64,000 nucleotides of DNA, taken from contig NZ_CP060295.1 of NCBI RefSeq assembly GCF_014302995.1, forward strand, positions 5,695,501 through 5,759,500, in the 5' to 3' direction. The translations under genes and the position numbers were made by a program. Positions 19,363 to 27,586 of this stretch are shown piece by piece. Numbering within the stretch: the first letter of the stretch is position 1; every line of letters begins with the position of its first letter. Source of the stretch: Variovorax sp. PAMC26660 (GTDB lineage: Bacteria; Pseudomonadota; Gammaproteobacteria; Burkholderiales; Burkholderiaceae_C). The notes beneath the pieces are model-generated. The model ran no database searches, was not told the DNA's origin, and saw only the letters and a program-made list of their open reading frames with translations.

Positions 19363-20565
19363 CTATTCCTTCGATGGTGGGCCGCCCTTGCGGTGGAAGT
19401 AGATGAGTTCCGCCACGCGCCGCATCTGCGGCGTGCCCAGCAGGTGGTTGAACATCCAGTCGCTCTGGAAGTTGTCGAAGGCCCAGCGCAGCGTGCGCTT
19501 GAGCAGGAAGCTCGGGTAGCTGCGCACGAACCAGGTGGCCGGATCGTCGGCCTCGCCGCGCACGAAGCGCGCCACGGCCTCACCCGCGCGTTCGCCGTGC
19601 TGCAGCGCCGTGTGAATGCCGCCCGCGGTGACCGGCGACACCATGCCGGCCGCGTCGCCCACCAGCAAGGCCCGTTCGCGCGCGACCGTCGGTAATACAC
19701 CGCCGCAGGGGATCATGCCGGCGCGCACCGCCACCGGTGGCGCATCGCCCGGCGTCACCACCGAGGCGATCTTGCGCAGCAGCGGGTCGAGCCGCAGCGC
19801 TCCCGCGTCGTTGTGCCCCATGCGGCGCGCCAGGCCGATCTGGCTCACGCCCACACCGTCGAGTGCCCAGCCGATGTAGCCGGGTGCCAGCTTGCGGTCG
19901 ATGAAGCAATGCAGCAGGTCGGGCGCCATGCGCGCGCCCTGGTATTCATGCTCGATGCCGTACAGGAAGCGCGTGTTGCGCGACAGGCCGAGCGCCTTGG
20001 CCACGCGCGAGTGCGGACCGTCCGCGCCCACGAGGTACGTGGCCGTGATGCACGGGCCTTGCGTCACAGGGACTTCCCAGCGGCCGTTCACCCACAGCGC
20101 CTGCTCGAAGAGTGTGCCGAGTCGCACATCGACGCCGCAGGCACGGGTTGATTCCACCATCCAGTCGAGCAGCGCGGGCGCATCGGTGGCCCAGAACCAG
20201 TAGCCAGGCGCGTGCAGGTCCACGTGGCGCATGTTGGGCGCGTAGAGCCGCACGCCTTCGATGCGGCGCACGAGCGCGGGCGGAACTTCGCCCAGCCACG
20301 GCACGCTGTCGACCGCGTCCTTGACGATGATGCCCGTCGTGTGCAGCTTGGCGCCGGCGCTGGTCTTCTTCTCCAGCACCATCACGCTGAGCCCGGCAAG
20401 GGCCGCGGCGCGGGCGCAGGCCAGGCCAGCAAAGCTCGCGCCCACCACAAGAAGATCGACCTTGAGGCTGCCGATGCTGTTGATGGCCGTGGGCGCGGGG
20501 GCCGTACCGGCCGCGGCAAAAGAGGCGGGGGCGAGAGGAGAAAAGAAGCTGGAGGAAGTTGTCAT
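19363..20565 (-). CDS. FAD-dependent oxidoreductase (geranylgeranyl-reductase-like)
   Basis: A 400-residue flavoprotein with a Rossmann dinucleotide-binding motif (DLLVVGASFAGLACARAAALAG) preceded by a ~35-residue Ala/Ser/Pro-rich leader. A second FAD motif follows (LVGADGPHSRVAK), then a third (ALLVGDAAGMVSPVTAGGIHTAL). These place it in the geranylgeranyl reductase / PHBH-like group. The start ATG 20565 was preferred over in-frame positions further up because the leader ahead of the FAD motif is already long. Substrate unknown. The C-terminal region ends in IYFHRKGGPP. Confidence 0.82.
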   Translation of the reverse strand: MTTSSSFFSPLAPASFAAAGTAPAPTAINSIGSLKVDLLVVGASFAGLACARAAALAGLSVMVLEKKTSAGAKLHTTGIIVKDAVDSVPWLGEVPPALVRRIEGVRLYAPNMRHVDLHAPGYWFWATDAPALLDWMVESTRACGVDVRLGTLFEQALWVNGRWEVPVTQGPCITATYLVGADGPHSRVAKALGLSRNTRFLYGIEHEYQGARMAPDLLHCFIDRKLAPGYIGWALDGVGVSQIGLARRMGHNDAGALRLDPLLRKIASVVTPGDAPPVAVRAGMIPCGGVLPTVARERALLVGDAAGMVSPVTAGGIHTALQHGERAGEAVARFVRGEADDPATWFVRSYPSFLLKRTLRWAFDNFQSDWMFNHLLGTPQMRRVAELIYFHRKGGPPSKE

Positions 20566-20687
20566 GGAGCAGCTGACCGAAGTCGATGAGCACCGCGATC
20601 TGCGGCGTGCATGCGAAGTTAGCGATGCCATGTGCGCGCGGCGTGAAGCCTGTGTGAACTCCCGTTCGAGCGCCCACGCTCACGCGG

Positions 20688-21278
20688 CTACTCCGGGCTG
20701 GCCACCAGCAAATAGCGGCAGGCGCTGCGCCCCAGGGCCTTGAAGACCAGCGGCCGGTCGACGCCGAAGTCGAGGCAGTCACCGGGCGCCAGCTCGAAGC
20801 GTTCGTCGCCGTAGTCCACCCGCAACGCGCCTTCGAGCATCCACAGGCACTGGCGATAGGGCTTGCCGCTCCATCGCGGGTAGCTGACCTGCGCGGAGCG
20901 CGGCAGCTCGACTTCGACCAGTTCCACGCCGCTGCCTGCATGTCGCTCCGCGACCTGTCGGCGCAGGTAGCCCGCCTCGGGGTCGCGCCAGGTTTCCTGC
21001 GCGGCACGCGCACGCAACCTTTGGGGCTGCGCCTTGTCCTCGGTCAGAAGCTGCGCCAGCGGCACGCCGAGCCCGGCGGCCAGGCGCCCCAGTAGCACGG
21101 CCGTGGGGCTGCTCTGCGCGCGCTCGACCTTTGAAATCATCGCCTTGCTGACGCCCGAGCGCTCGGCCAGCTCGGCGAGGCTGAGCCCTTGCGCCTGTCG
21201 CAGGGCCAGCAGGCGGGTGGCGATGAGCGCGTCGATGTTCGCGGCCGGGTCGCTCGAAGCAGATGCTGTGTTTCTCAT
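20688..21278 (-). CDS. XRE-family regulator with cupin domain
   Basis: A 196-residue repressor-type protein. The N-terminal helix-turn-helix is at about residues 25-60 (LSLAELAERSGVSKAMISKVERAQSSPTA). A C-terminal cupin barrel (YRQCLWMLEGALRVDYGDERFELAPGDCLDF) could sense a small ligand. Such proteins usually repress the neighbouring gene, here the divergent GNAT acetyltransferase at 21353. The start codon lies inside a palindromic AT-rich stretch, which points to autoregulation. Confidence 0.88.
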   Translation of the reverse strand: MRNTASASSDPAANIDALIATRLLALRQAQGLSLAELAERSGVSKAMISKVERAQSSPTAVLLGRLAAGLGVPLAQLLTEDKAQPQRLRARAAQETWRDPEAGYLRRQVAERHAGSGVELVEVELPRSAQVSYPRWSGKPYRQCLWMLEGALRVDYGDERFELAPGDCLDFGVDRPLVFKALGRSACRYLLVASPE

Positions 21279-21299
21279 ATGAGATTATTATTCTCCTAT
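21273..21299. promoter_or_regulatory. Palindromic operator candidate between XRE and GNAT genes
   Basis: A perfect 12-bp palindrome TCTCATATGAGA spans 21273-21284 and covers the XRE start codon. The half-site ATAKGAGA recurs in inverted order over 21278-21299, with an A/T spacer between the halves. This is the only AT-rich stretch in the neighbourhood and lies between two divergent genes, as expected for the operator of the XRE-cupin protein. Confidence 0.6.
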
Positions 21300-21352
21300 A
21301 TTGAACGACTGGACGTGCCAGAAAACGTCCATGCAGACCCGAAAGGAACACC

Positions 21353-21874
21353 ATGCGTCTCATCCCCTGCACCGAAGAAGCCCATTCGGGCGCCATCCTC
21401 GCCATCCTCAACGAGGCCATCGTCACCTCGACCGCGCTGTACGACTACAAGCCGCGCACGCCCGAGAACATGGTCGCTTGGTTCGCCACCAAGCGCGCCA
21501 ACGGCTTTCCGGTGATCGGCGCGGTGGACGAAAGCGGCAAGCTGCTGGGCTTTGCGAGCTATGGCGCCTTTCGCGCCTTTCCAGCCTACAAGTACACGGT
21601 GGAGCATTCGGTGTACGTCGACAGCGCAAACCGCGGCGCTGGCCTGGGCCGCACGCTGATGGAAGTGCTGATCGTCGAGGCGATCGCACGCGACGTGCAC
21701 GTCATGGTCGGCGCCATCGACGCGGCGAACGCCGGCAGCATCGGGCTGCACGAGCGCCTGGGTTTCGAGCACTCGGGCACGGTGCGGCAGGCCGGTTTCA
21801 AGTTCGGCCGCTGGCTCGACGTGGCCTTCTACCAGCGCATCCTTGCCACGCCGCTGAGCCCGGTCGACGGCTGA
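21353..21874 (+). CDS. GNAT N-acetyltransferase (phosphinothricin acetyltransferase-like)
   Basis: A 173-residue acetyltransferase of the Pat/YncA subgroup. The acetyl-CoA loop is RGAGLGRTLMEVLI near residues 83-96, preceded by YTVEHSVYVD and followed by ANAGSIGLHERLGFEHSGTVRQAGFKFGRWLDV. This C-terminal pattern is shared with PPT and methionine-sulfone acetyltransferases. The natural amine substrate cannot be read from the sequence. The gene is divergent from the XRE-cupin regulator and probably controlled by it. Confidence 0.88.
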   Translation: MRLIPCTEEAHSGAILAILNEAIVTSTALYDYKPRTPENMVAWFATKRANGFPVIGAVDESGKLLGFASYGAFRAFPAYKYTVEHSVYVDSANRGAGLGRTLMEVLIVEAIARDVHVMVGAIDAANAGSIGLHERLGFEHSGTVRQAGFKFGRWLDVAFYQRILATPLSPVDG

Positions 21875-21966
21875 GGGTGCGCTGCGGCGGGTACGGACGT
21901 ACCATCGGCTGCCCCTTCGACGCAGACTGTCCGGTGTAGACCGTTGCGGCTCGGGGCAAACCCGCA

Positions 21967-22650
21967 ATGACCACTCCCGCCTCTGAGCCGATCGACGCCG
22001 ACGACCGCATGCGCCTGCCCGACGCCGTGCAGCAGACGCTGCTCGACGTGGCGCATCGCAAGCGCCTTGTGCGCGGGGATTCGCTCTTCCTCAAGGGCTC
22101 GTCGCCCGATGCGCTGTTCGGCGTGATCGCAGGCTCGCTGCGCGTGAGCGTGGTGGCGCCGGGCGGGCGCGAGGCGGTGATCGGGGTGCTGGAGCCCGGC
22201 CACTGGTTCGGCGAAGTCTCGCTGCTCGTGGGACGCGAGCGCGTCTACGACACCTGCGCGGTCGAAGACACCGAAATGGCCGTGGTGCGCGCCGAAGACT
22301 TCCACCGGCTCATCGCCGAGCGGCCCGACGTGCACATGGCTTTCACGCGGCTGGTCTGCCTGCGGCTGCGCCAGGCGCTGGCGTGGATCGACGATGCCAT
22401 CCTGATGCCGTTGCCCGTGCGCCTTGCGCACCGGCTGCTGACCATCGACGTGCACCCGGCGTCCGCCAATGAGGCGGCAATGCTCGCGGTGTCGCAGGAA
22501 GACCTGGCCTTCATGCTCGGCGTTTCGCGCCAGAGCGTGAACCGCCAGCTCAAGCTGTGGGAAGAAGAGGGCATGCTGCGCCTGCGTTACCGCGGCGTCG
22601 AGCTGCTCGACCGCGATCGCCTCGCGGCATGCACGCAGCCGGCCGCCTGA
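21967..22650 (+). CDS. Crp/Fnr-family transcriptional regulator
   Basis: A 227-residue protein with a cyclic-nucleotide-binding-like beta-roll (LFLKGSSPDALFGVIAGSLRVSV, GHWFGEVSLLVGRERVYD) and a long dimer helix. The C-terminal winged helix has the recognition helix in VSQEDLAFMLGVSRQSVNRQL. There are no clustered N-terminal cysteines, so it is not an oxygen-sensing FNR. The cAMP-contact residues are only partly conserved. It stands alone, convergent with the DUF3237 gene. Targets unknown. Confidence 0.88.
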   Translation: MTTPASEPIDADDRMRLPDAVQQTLLDVAHRKRLVRGDSLFLKGSSPDALFGVIAGSLRVSVVAPGGREAVIGVLEPGHWFGEVSLLVGRERVYDTCAVEDTEMAVVRAEDFHRLIAERPDVHMAFTRLVCLRLRQALAWIDDAILMPLPVRLAHRLLTIDVHPASANEAAMLAVSQEDLAFMLGVSRQSVNRQLKLWEEEGMLRLRYRGVELLDRDRLAACTQPAA

Positions 22651-22668
22651 GCGGCACTGTGGGCGTTG

Positions 22669-23145
22669 TCAGACCAGCGCGAAGAAGCGCATCACCACCT
22701 CGGCAGGGTGTCTGACACCGGCACCGACGAACATGCGTTCGTTGATCCACTTCAGCGCGGGAGAGGCGGTCTCGAAGCGCGGGCTGCAGCGGAAGTACAC
22801 CTGCGCCGCATCGACAGGCTCGCCGCGCAACAGACTGGCCATCACCTCCGGCGAGGCGGAGCGGATGGCGTGGTTCTGCACATAGACGAGATCGCCCGCA
22901 TCGGTTTCGAGCCCGTAGCGCGCGTCGAGTTCGGAGAGCGTGTCGCTCACGATCAACTGGAAGTCGCTGCCGCCCGGCAGCACGCGGGCGCGCCAGCCGT
23001 GGCCGATGGCTTCGCCGCCCGTGATGGGCACGACACGGCGCAGCCCGCGCGGGCTGCTGCCGAGCACCTGAGGCACGCCCACTTCGACGCGCAGGTCGAC
23101 GAAGTGTTCGAGCGCGGGCGCGGCGATCGAAGCGAAGACGCTCAT
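22669..23145 (-). CDS. DUF3237 family protein
   Basis: A 158-residue protein with the DUF3237 pattern. It has an early LEHFVDLRVEVGVPQVLGSSPRGLRRVVPITGG segment, the GSDFQLIVSDTLSELDARYGLETDAGDLVYVQN core and the late FRCSPRFETASPALKWINERMFVGAG signature. The fold is beta-rich and the biochemical role of the family is not settled. The aldo/keto reductase gene lies 13 bases upstream on the same strand, which suggests one operon. Confidence 0.85.
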   Translation of the reverse strand: MSVFASIAAPALEHFVDLRVEVGVPQVLGSSPRGLRRVVPITGGEAIGHGWRARVLPGGSDFQLIVSDTLSELDARYGLETDAGDLVYVQNHAIRSASPEVMASLLRGEPVDAAQVYFRCSPRFETASPALKWINERMFVGAGVRHPAEVVMRFFALV

Positions 23146-23158
23146 CGCGCTGTTCGGC

Positions 23159-24124
23159 TCAGGCCGCCGTTTCGGCGCTGGCGCGGTCGAGCATCTCGAT
23201 GGTGCCCGCGTCGAGCTTGAGCTGCGTGGCGACCACCAGTTCTTCGAGCTGCGCGATCGACGTGGCGCTGGCGATGGGTGCCGTCACACCAGGGCGCGCG
23301 ATCTGCCAGGCGATGGCCACCTGGCCCGGCTTGGCGTTGTACTGCTGGGCCACGCGGTCGAGCGCTTCGAGGATGTGCAGGCCGCGCGGGTTCAGGTACT
23401 TCTTGGTGGTGTTGGCGCCGCGTGCGCTCTTGGCGGCATCGGCCTCGGTGCGGTACTTGCCGGTGAGGAAGCCGGCCGCCAGCGCGTAGAAATTGATCAC
23501 GCCCACTTCGCGCTTCAGGCACAGCGGCTCCAGTTCGTCTTCGAACACAGCGCGGTCGTACAGGTTGTACAGGGGCTGCAGGCTTTCGTAGCGCGCAATG
23601 CCCAGTCGCTCCGACACGTCGAGCGCCTCGGCGAGACGCGGTGCGGTGTAGTTGGAGGCGCCGATGGCGCGCACCTTGCCTTCCTTGATCAGCGCGTCGA
23701 AGGCACCGAGCGAGTCTTCGAGCGGCGTGTTGGCGTCGTCGTCATGCGACTGGTACAGGTCGATGTGGTCCGTCTGCAGGCGCTTGAGCGAGGCCTCGAC
23801 CGCTTCGCGGATGTACTTGGGCGACAGGCCCACCTTGCCTTCGCCCATCGGCTTGCCGACCTTGGTGGCCAGCACCACGCGGTTGCGCTTGCCGCTTTGC
23901 TTGAGCCACTTGCCGATGATGATTTCGGACTCGCCGCCCGTGTGGCCCGGCACCCAGGCCGAGTACACGTCAGCGGTGTCGACGAAGTTGAAACCCGCAT
24001 CGAGCCAGGCGTCGAGCAGCTTGAACGAGGCAGCTTCATCCACCGTCCAGCCGAACACATTGCCACCGAAGGCGAGCGGAGAAACCAGGAGGCCGGAGCG
24101 GCCGAGCGGGCGAAGTTGCGACAT
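23159..24124 (-). CDS. Aldo/keto reductase
   Basis: A 321-residue NADPH-dependent oxidoreductase with the (beta/alpha)8 family signatures. The catalytic tetrad is seen as Asp and Tyr in FVDTADVYSAW (about residues 49-59), Lys in VLATKVGKP and His in YQSHDDD. The late loop GVTAPIASATSIAQLEELV binds the cofactor phosphate. The closest style is the YajO / general-stress-protein-69 group. It shares the strand with the DUF3237 and chromate transporter genes. The substrate is not predictable. Confidence 0.92.
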   Translation of the reverse strand: MSQLRPLGRSGLLVSPLAFGGNVFGWTVDEAASFKLLDAWLDAGFNFVDTADVYSAWVPGHTGGESEIIIGKWLKQSGKRNRVVLATKVGKPMGEGKVGLSPKYIREAVEASLKRLQTDHIDLYQSHDDDANTPLEDSLGAFDALIKEGKVRAIGASNYTAPRLAEALDVSERLGIARYESLQPLYNLYDRAVFEDELEPLCLKREVGVINFYALAAGFLTGKYRTEADAAKSARGANTTKKYLNPRGLHILEALDRVAQQYNAKPGQVAIAWQIARPGVTAPIASATSIAQLEELVVATQLKLDAGTIEMLDRASAETAA

Positions 24125-24160
24125 GAGGATGTGTTTCCGAAGAAGCGTTGAGAAAAGAGG

Positions 24161-24760
24161 TCAGACGAAACCGACGGCGCCCAGCACCGCGCCAGCGCCC
24201 AGCAGCCAGAGCAGGTGGATGCGCGTGCGCCACACGATAAGCGCAGCCGCGCCGGTCAGCAGCCACAGGTGCCACGCGGGCGCATTGCCGGCATGGTTAC
24301 CAGTGGCCAGCACCCAGCCGGTGGCAATCAGCAGCCCGACCACCACGGGCGCCATGCCCTGTTTGAAGGCGCGCACTTCGCGGCGTGTGCGGTTGCGATG
24401 GCCCCAGCGCGTGGCGAAGTAGGTCAGCGTGGTGCTCGGCAACATGATGCCGACCATGGTCACCAGCAGGCCGAAGAAGCCGAGCAGCCATGCGCCCGGC
24501 CCGGCGCCGATGCCGCCGCCCGCGTTGAGCCCCACGTTCCAGCCCATCAGCGCCACGAACAGCACGTTGGGCCCGGGCGCGGCCTGGGCGATGGCGACCG
24601 AGGAGCTGAACTGCGCATCGGTGAGCCAGCCGTGCTGGGCCACCAGGTAGCGGTGCATGTCGGGCACGGTGGTGATGGCACCGCTGATCGACAGCAGCGA
24701 AAGCAGCATGTACTGCCCGAACAGGGCCAGCCAGTCGTGCCATTGCATGGCGATGGTCAT
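24161..24760 (-). CDS. Chromate transporter, half-size subunit B
   Basis: A 199-residue inner-membrane protein with about six helices. It has the CHR-family signature AIAQAAPGPNVLFVALMGWNVG and the initial ALFGQYMLLSLLSISGAITTVPDMHRYLV. It is one half of a split (short-chain) ChrA. The start at 24760 was chosen because its ATG overlaps the stop of the upstream half (ATGA), a sign of coupled translation. Together the halves would form a chromate or sulfate-coupled exporter. Confidence 0.86.
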   Translation of the reverse strand: MTIAMQWHDWLALFGQYMLLSLLSISGAITTVPDMHRYLVAQHGWLTDAQFSSSVAIAQAAPGPNVLFVALMGWNVGLNAGGGIGAGPGAWLLGFFGLLVTMVGIMLPSTTLTYFATRWGHRNRTRREVRAFKQGMAPVVVGLLIATGWVLATGNHAGNAPAWHLWLLTGAAALIVWRTRIHLLWLLGAGAVLGAVGFV

Positions 24761-25353
24761 GCCGGGATCTTTCGCCAGGTCCATACGCAGGCCACGCCGC
24801 CCAGCACCAGCAGCACCCAGCCCAGCGGGATCTTGAGCACCGTGATGGCAAGGAACACCAGCGCCATGATCGCCAGGCAGACCGCAAAGCCCAGCGGATG
24901 CTTGCGCAACTGCGGCACCAGCTTGATGCCGGTGGCCGCGATCAGCCCGCCCGACACCGCGCCCATGCCGCGCAGCGCGGCTGCCACCTGCGGATTGCCG
25001 GCGTAGTGCGCATAGAGCACGGCCAACGCGAGGATGACGACGAGCGGAATGGTCAGCATGCCCGCCAGGGCGGCGAGGGCGCCACGCAAACCAAAGTAGC
25101 GGTCGCCGATCATCAGTGCGAGGTTGATGACGTTGGGCCCCGGCATCACCTGGGCCACGGCCCAGTCTTCAAGAAATTGCTCGGGCGTGAGCCACTTCTT
25201 TTTCTCGACCATCTCGCGCTGCACGATGGCGAGCACGCCGCCGAAGCCCTGCAGTGCAAGCCAGGTGAATGACACGAACAGGTCGCGCGGCGACTCGGGC
25301 TGGGCGGGTGTGGATGGCGCCACCGCGCCGGAGGCTGGGGGAGACGATTGCAT
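24757..25353 (-). CDS. Chromate transporter, half-size subunit A
   Basis: A 198-residue membrane protein with the CHR-family motifs FVSFTWLALQGFGGVLAIVQREMVEKKKWLT and AVAQVMPGPNVINLALMIG, and about six helices. It is the first half of a two-gene ChrA and overlaps the second half by four bases. The first ~22 residues are Pro/Ser-rich and cytoplasmic. The paired arrangement is known for short-chain CHR transporters, whose halves insert in opposite orientation. Confidence 0.86.
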   Translation of the reverse strand: MQSSPPASGAVAPSTPAQPESPRDLFVSFTWLALQGFGGVLAIVQREMVEKKKWLTPEQFLEDWAVAQVMPGPNVINLALMIGDRYFGLRGALAALAGMLTIPLVVILALAVLYAHYAGNPQVAAALRGMGAVSGGLIAATGIKLVPQLRKHPLGFAVCLAIMALVFLAITVLKIPLGWVLLVLGGVACVWTWRKIPA

Positions 25354-25433
25354 GTGGAGCGATTATCGTAGGCAGGCTTGCAACATGCCGGGCACCGGGC
25401 CGACATGCCCCGGCCATTCCACAGGGAGACTCC

Positions 25434-26357
25434 ATGCTCATGCAAATCCGCGCACTCTTCGATCTCTGCAAACGCGCCTTCGCTTCCTGGTCGAACGACT
25501 ACGCCCCCAGCATGGGCGCGGCACTGGCGTACTACACGATTTTTTCCATTGCGCCGCTGCTGCTGATCGTGATTGCGGTGGCGGGCCTGGTCTTCGGGCA
25601 GGAGGCCGCGCGCGGCGAAATCTTCGCCCAGCTCTCGGGCCTGATGGGCGCGCAGGGCGCGACGGCGGTGCAGGGCATGTTGCAGGCGGTCAACAAGCCG
25701 GCCGAGGGCATCGTGGCCACCGTCATCGGCATCGGCCTGCTGGTGGTGGGCGCGACCACCGTCTTCGGCGAACTGCAGGACGCGCTGGACCGCATCTGGC
25801 GCGCCCCGGCACGCGAGAAGAACAAGGGGCTGTTCAACATGCTGCGCGTGCGGCTGCTGTCGTTCAGCATGATCATGGGCATCGGCTTTTTGCTCATGGT
25901 GTCGCTGGTGGCAAGCGCCGCTCTCGCTGCACTGGGCAAGTGGTGGTCACCCATCTTCGGTGCCTGGGAGACGTTGGCCCAGGTGGTGAACTTCGTCTTC
26001 AGCTTCGGGATGGTCACCGTGATCTTCGCGATGATCTACAAGATCATGCCGCGCGCCAAGGTGCAGTGGCGCGACGTGTGGGTGGGGGCCGCGGTCACGG
26101 CGCTGCTGTTCACCGTGGGCAAGCACCTGATCGGCCTGTACATCGGCAAGAGCAGCGTGGCCTCGGGCTATGGCGCGGCGGGCTCGCTGGTGGTGGTGCT
26201 GGTGTGGGTGTACTACTCGGCGCAGATCTTCCTGCTGGGAGCGGAGTTCACCTGGGTCTATGCGCGCACCTACGGCTCGATGAAGGACACGAAGGGCGCG
26301 GTCGAGCTGAACCCCTCACCGACGCGGGATGTGCCGTTGGCTCACAACGATGTCTGA
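25434..26357 (+). CDS. YihY/BrkB family inner membrane protein
   Basis: A 307-residue membrane protein of the YihY (formerly 'RNase BN') family. It has about six helices and the hallmark opening FASWSNDYAPSMGAALAYYTIFSIAPLLLIVIA. The DRIWRAP motif lies near residue 117, and KHLIGLYIGKSSVASGYGAAGSLVVVLVWVYYSAQIFLLGAEF near the end. The ATG at 25434 follows AGGGAGA by five bases. The function is unresolved; it is not an RNase. It is divergent from the chromate transporter pair. Confidence 0.9.
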   Translation: MLMQIRALFDLCKRAFASWSNDYAPSMGAALAYYTIFSIAPLLLIVIAVAGLVFGQEAARGEIFAQLSGLMGAQGATAVQGMLQAVNKPAEGIVATVIGIGLLVVGATTVFGELQDALDRIWRAPAREKNKGLFNMLRVRLLSFSMIMGIGFLLMVSLVASAALAALGKWWSPIFGAWETLAQVVNFVFSFGMVTVIFAMIYKIMPRAKVQWRDVWVGAAVTALLFTVGKHLIGLYIGKSSVASGYGAAGSLVVVLVWVYYSAQIFLLGAEFTWVYARTYGSMKDTKGAVELNPSPTRDVPLAHNDV

Positions 26358-26364
26358 GGGTCTT

Positions 26365-26385
26365 GGGGTGCTTCGCACGCACCCC
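26365..26385. terminator. Palindrome between convergent yihY-like and DUF924 genes
   Basis: Arms GGGGTGC (26365-26371) and GCACCCC (26379-26385) flank a seven-base loop, eight bases after the rightward gene and 17 bases before the leftward gene ends. There is no T run. It may act on both strands as a weak terminator. Confidence 0.4.
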
Positions 26386-26401
26386 GGATTGCAAACACCA
26401 G

Positions 26402-26953
26402 TCAGCCCGCAAAACCACCTTCATCGAGAAACCTCTGCTCCTCCGCCGTGGACTGCCGCCCCAGCAGCCTGTTGCGATGCGGAAAGCGCCCGAAGCGCGC
26501 CACGATGTCCCGGTGCAGCACGGCAAAGCGCTGTGTGTTGTCGTCCAGCGCCGAGTTGAGTTCGACCGAGCGCTCCTGCTCGTCCAGTACTTCCGAGTGC
26601 ATGAACGGCAGATAGAAGAATCGGCGCAGCGCCTCATCGGCCTGCAGGTCGAAGCCCGCGTCCACCGCCTTGTGCGCCACCGCCAGCGCCAAGCCGTCGG
26701 TCGCGAGCATGTGGGGGTTGTTGCGCCAGGCGTTGCGTGGCAACTGGTCCAGCAGCACCAGCAGCGCCAGCGTGCCTTCCGTATCGCGTGTCCAGTGATC
26801 GAGTTCGCCGCGGGCCGCAGCCTGGTGGGCGTCCGAGAAGCGCGAGATGAACTCGGCATCGAAGGCGTCGTTCTTGGCAAACCAGCGGTCGGGGCCGGCT
26901 TCGCGCCAGAAATCGACCACGGTGCGGGCGGTGGGGAGGGCATTGGAAGTCAT
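26402..26953 (-). CDS. DUF924 family protein
   Basis: A 183-residue helical protein with the DUF924 hallmarks: VVDFWREAGPDRWFAKNDAFDAEFISRF near the start, LALLVLLDQLPRNAWRN in the middle and FAVLHRDIVARFGRFPHRNRLLGR near the end. The family has a TPR-like fold and no proven role. The ATG at 26953 (MTSNALPTA) gives the normal length; an in-frame start 20 residues earlier adds an atypical tail. The upstream neighbour on the other strand is the CHRD protein gene. Confidence 0.88.
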   Translation of the reverse strand: MTSNALPTARTVVDFWREAGPDRWFAKNDAFDAEFISRFSDAHQAAARGELDHWTRDTEGTLALLVLLDQLPRNAWRNNPHMLATDGLALAVAHKAVDAGFDLQADEALRRFFYLPFMHSEVLDEQERSVELNSALDDNTQRFAVLHRDIVARFGRFPHRNRLLGRQSTAEEQRFLDEGGFAG

Positions 26954-27071
26954 CGCTGCATTCTCTTTCAGGCACAAAGCGCAGGCCAAAGTCGGGGTGG
27001 TGGCCGACAACACACGGCCCTCGGACTGCCTATGCTGGCGTGTTCGTTTTCATAACCAGGAGATAACGCTC

Positions 27072-27521
27072 ATGAACCGATATGGCACCCTTTTGCGCGC
27101 AGCCCTTGTGACCGGAGTGGCTGCGGCTGCGCTGGCCGGCTGCGGAATGATGTCGAAGTCGAACGTCGCCAGCTTCAGCGGCACGATGAACGCCGCCAGT
27201 GAAGTCCCGCCGAACATGACGCGTGGCAGCGGCATGGCCGAGGCCTGGCTCGACCGTGACACGAACGTACTCAAGTACAAGATCACCTACACGGGTTTGA
27301 GCGGCCCGGCCACCATGGCGCACTTCCACGGCCCCGCGGCTGCGGGTGCCAATGCGGGCGTGGTGCTGCCGTTTGCGAATCCGGCGAGCCCGATCGAAGG
27401 CCAGGCCACGCTCACGCCTGCGCAGGCCGCCGATCTGGTCGCCGGCAAGTGGTACGCCAACGTGCACACCGCGGCCAATGCGGGTGGCGAGATTCGCGGA
27501 CAGTTGCTGCCGAAGATGTGA
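27072..27521 (+). CDS. CHRD-domain lipoprotein
   Basis: A 149-residue exported protein with a lipoprotein signal peptide (AALVTGVAAAALAGCG, lipid cysteine near residue 24) and one CHRD domain. The domain has the typical SGTMNAASEVPP opening, the MAHFHGPAAAGANAGVVL histidine motif and the WYANVHTAANAGGEIRGQL end. CHRD domains occur in chordin and in bacterial surface proteins, and their bacterial role is unknown. AGGAGATAACG precedes the ATG at a good distance. Apparently monocistronic. Confidence 0.88.
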   Translation: MNRYGTLLRAALVTGVAAAALAGCGMMSKSNVASFSGTMNAASEVPPNMTRGSGMAEAWLDRDTNVLKYKITYTGLSGPATMAHFHGPAAAGANAGVVLPFANPASPIEGQATLTPAQAADLVAGKWYANVHTAANAGGEIRGQLLPKM

Positions 27522-27586
27522 AATCGTTCCAGGGCTGAACAACCCCAGGTCAGGTTGGTGTCGCACGGCTGGTGTCAAATGAACGC

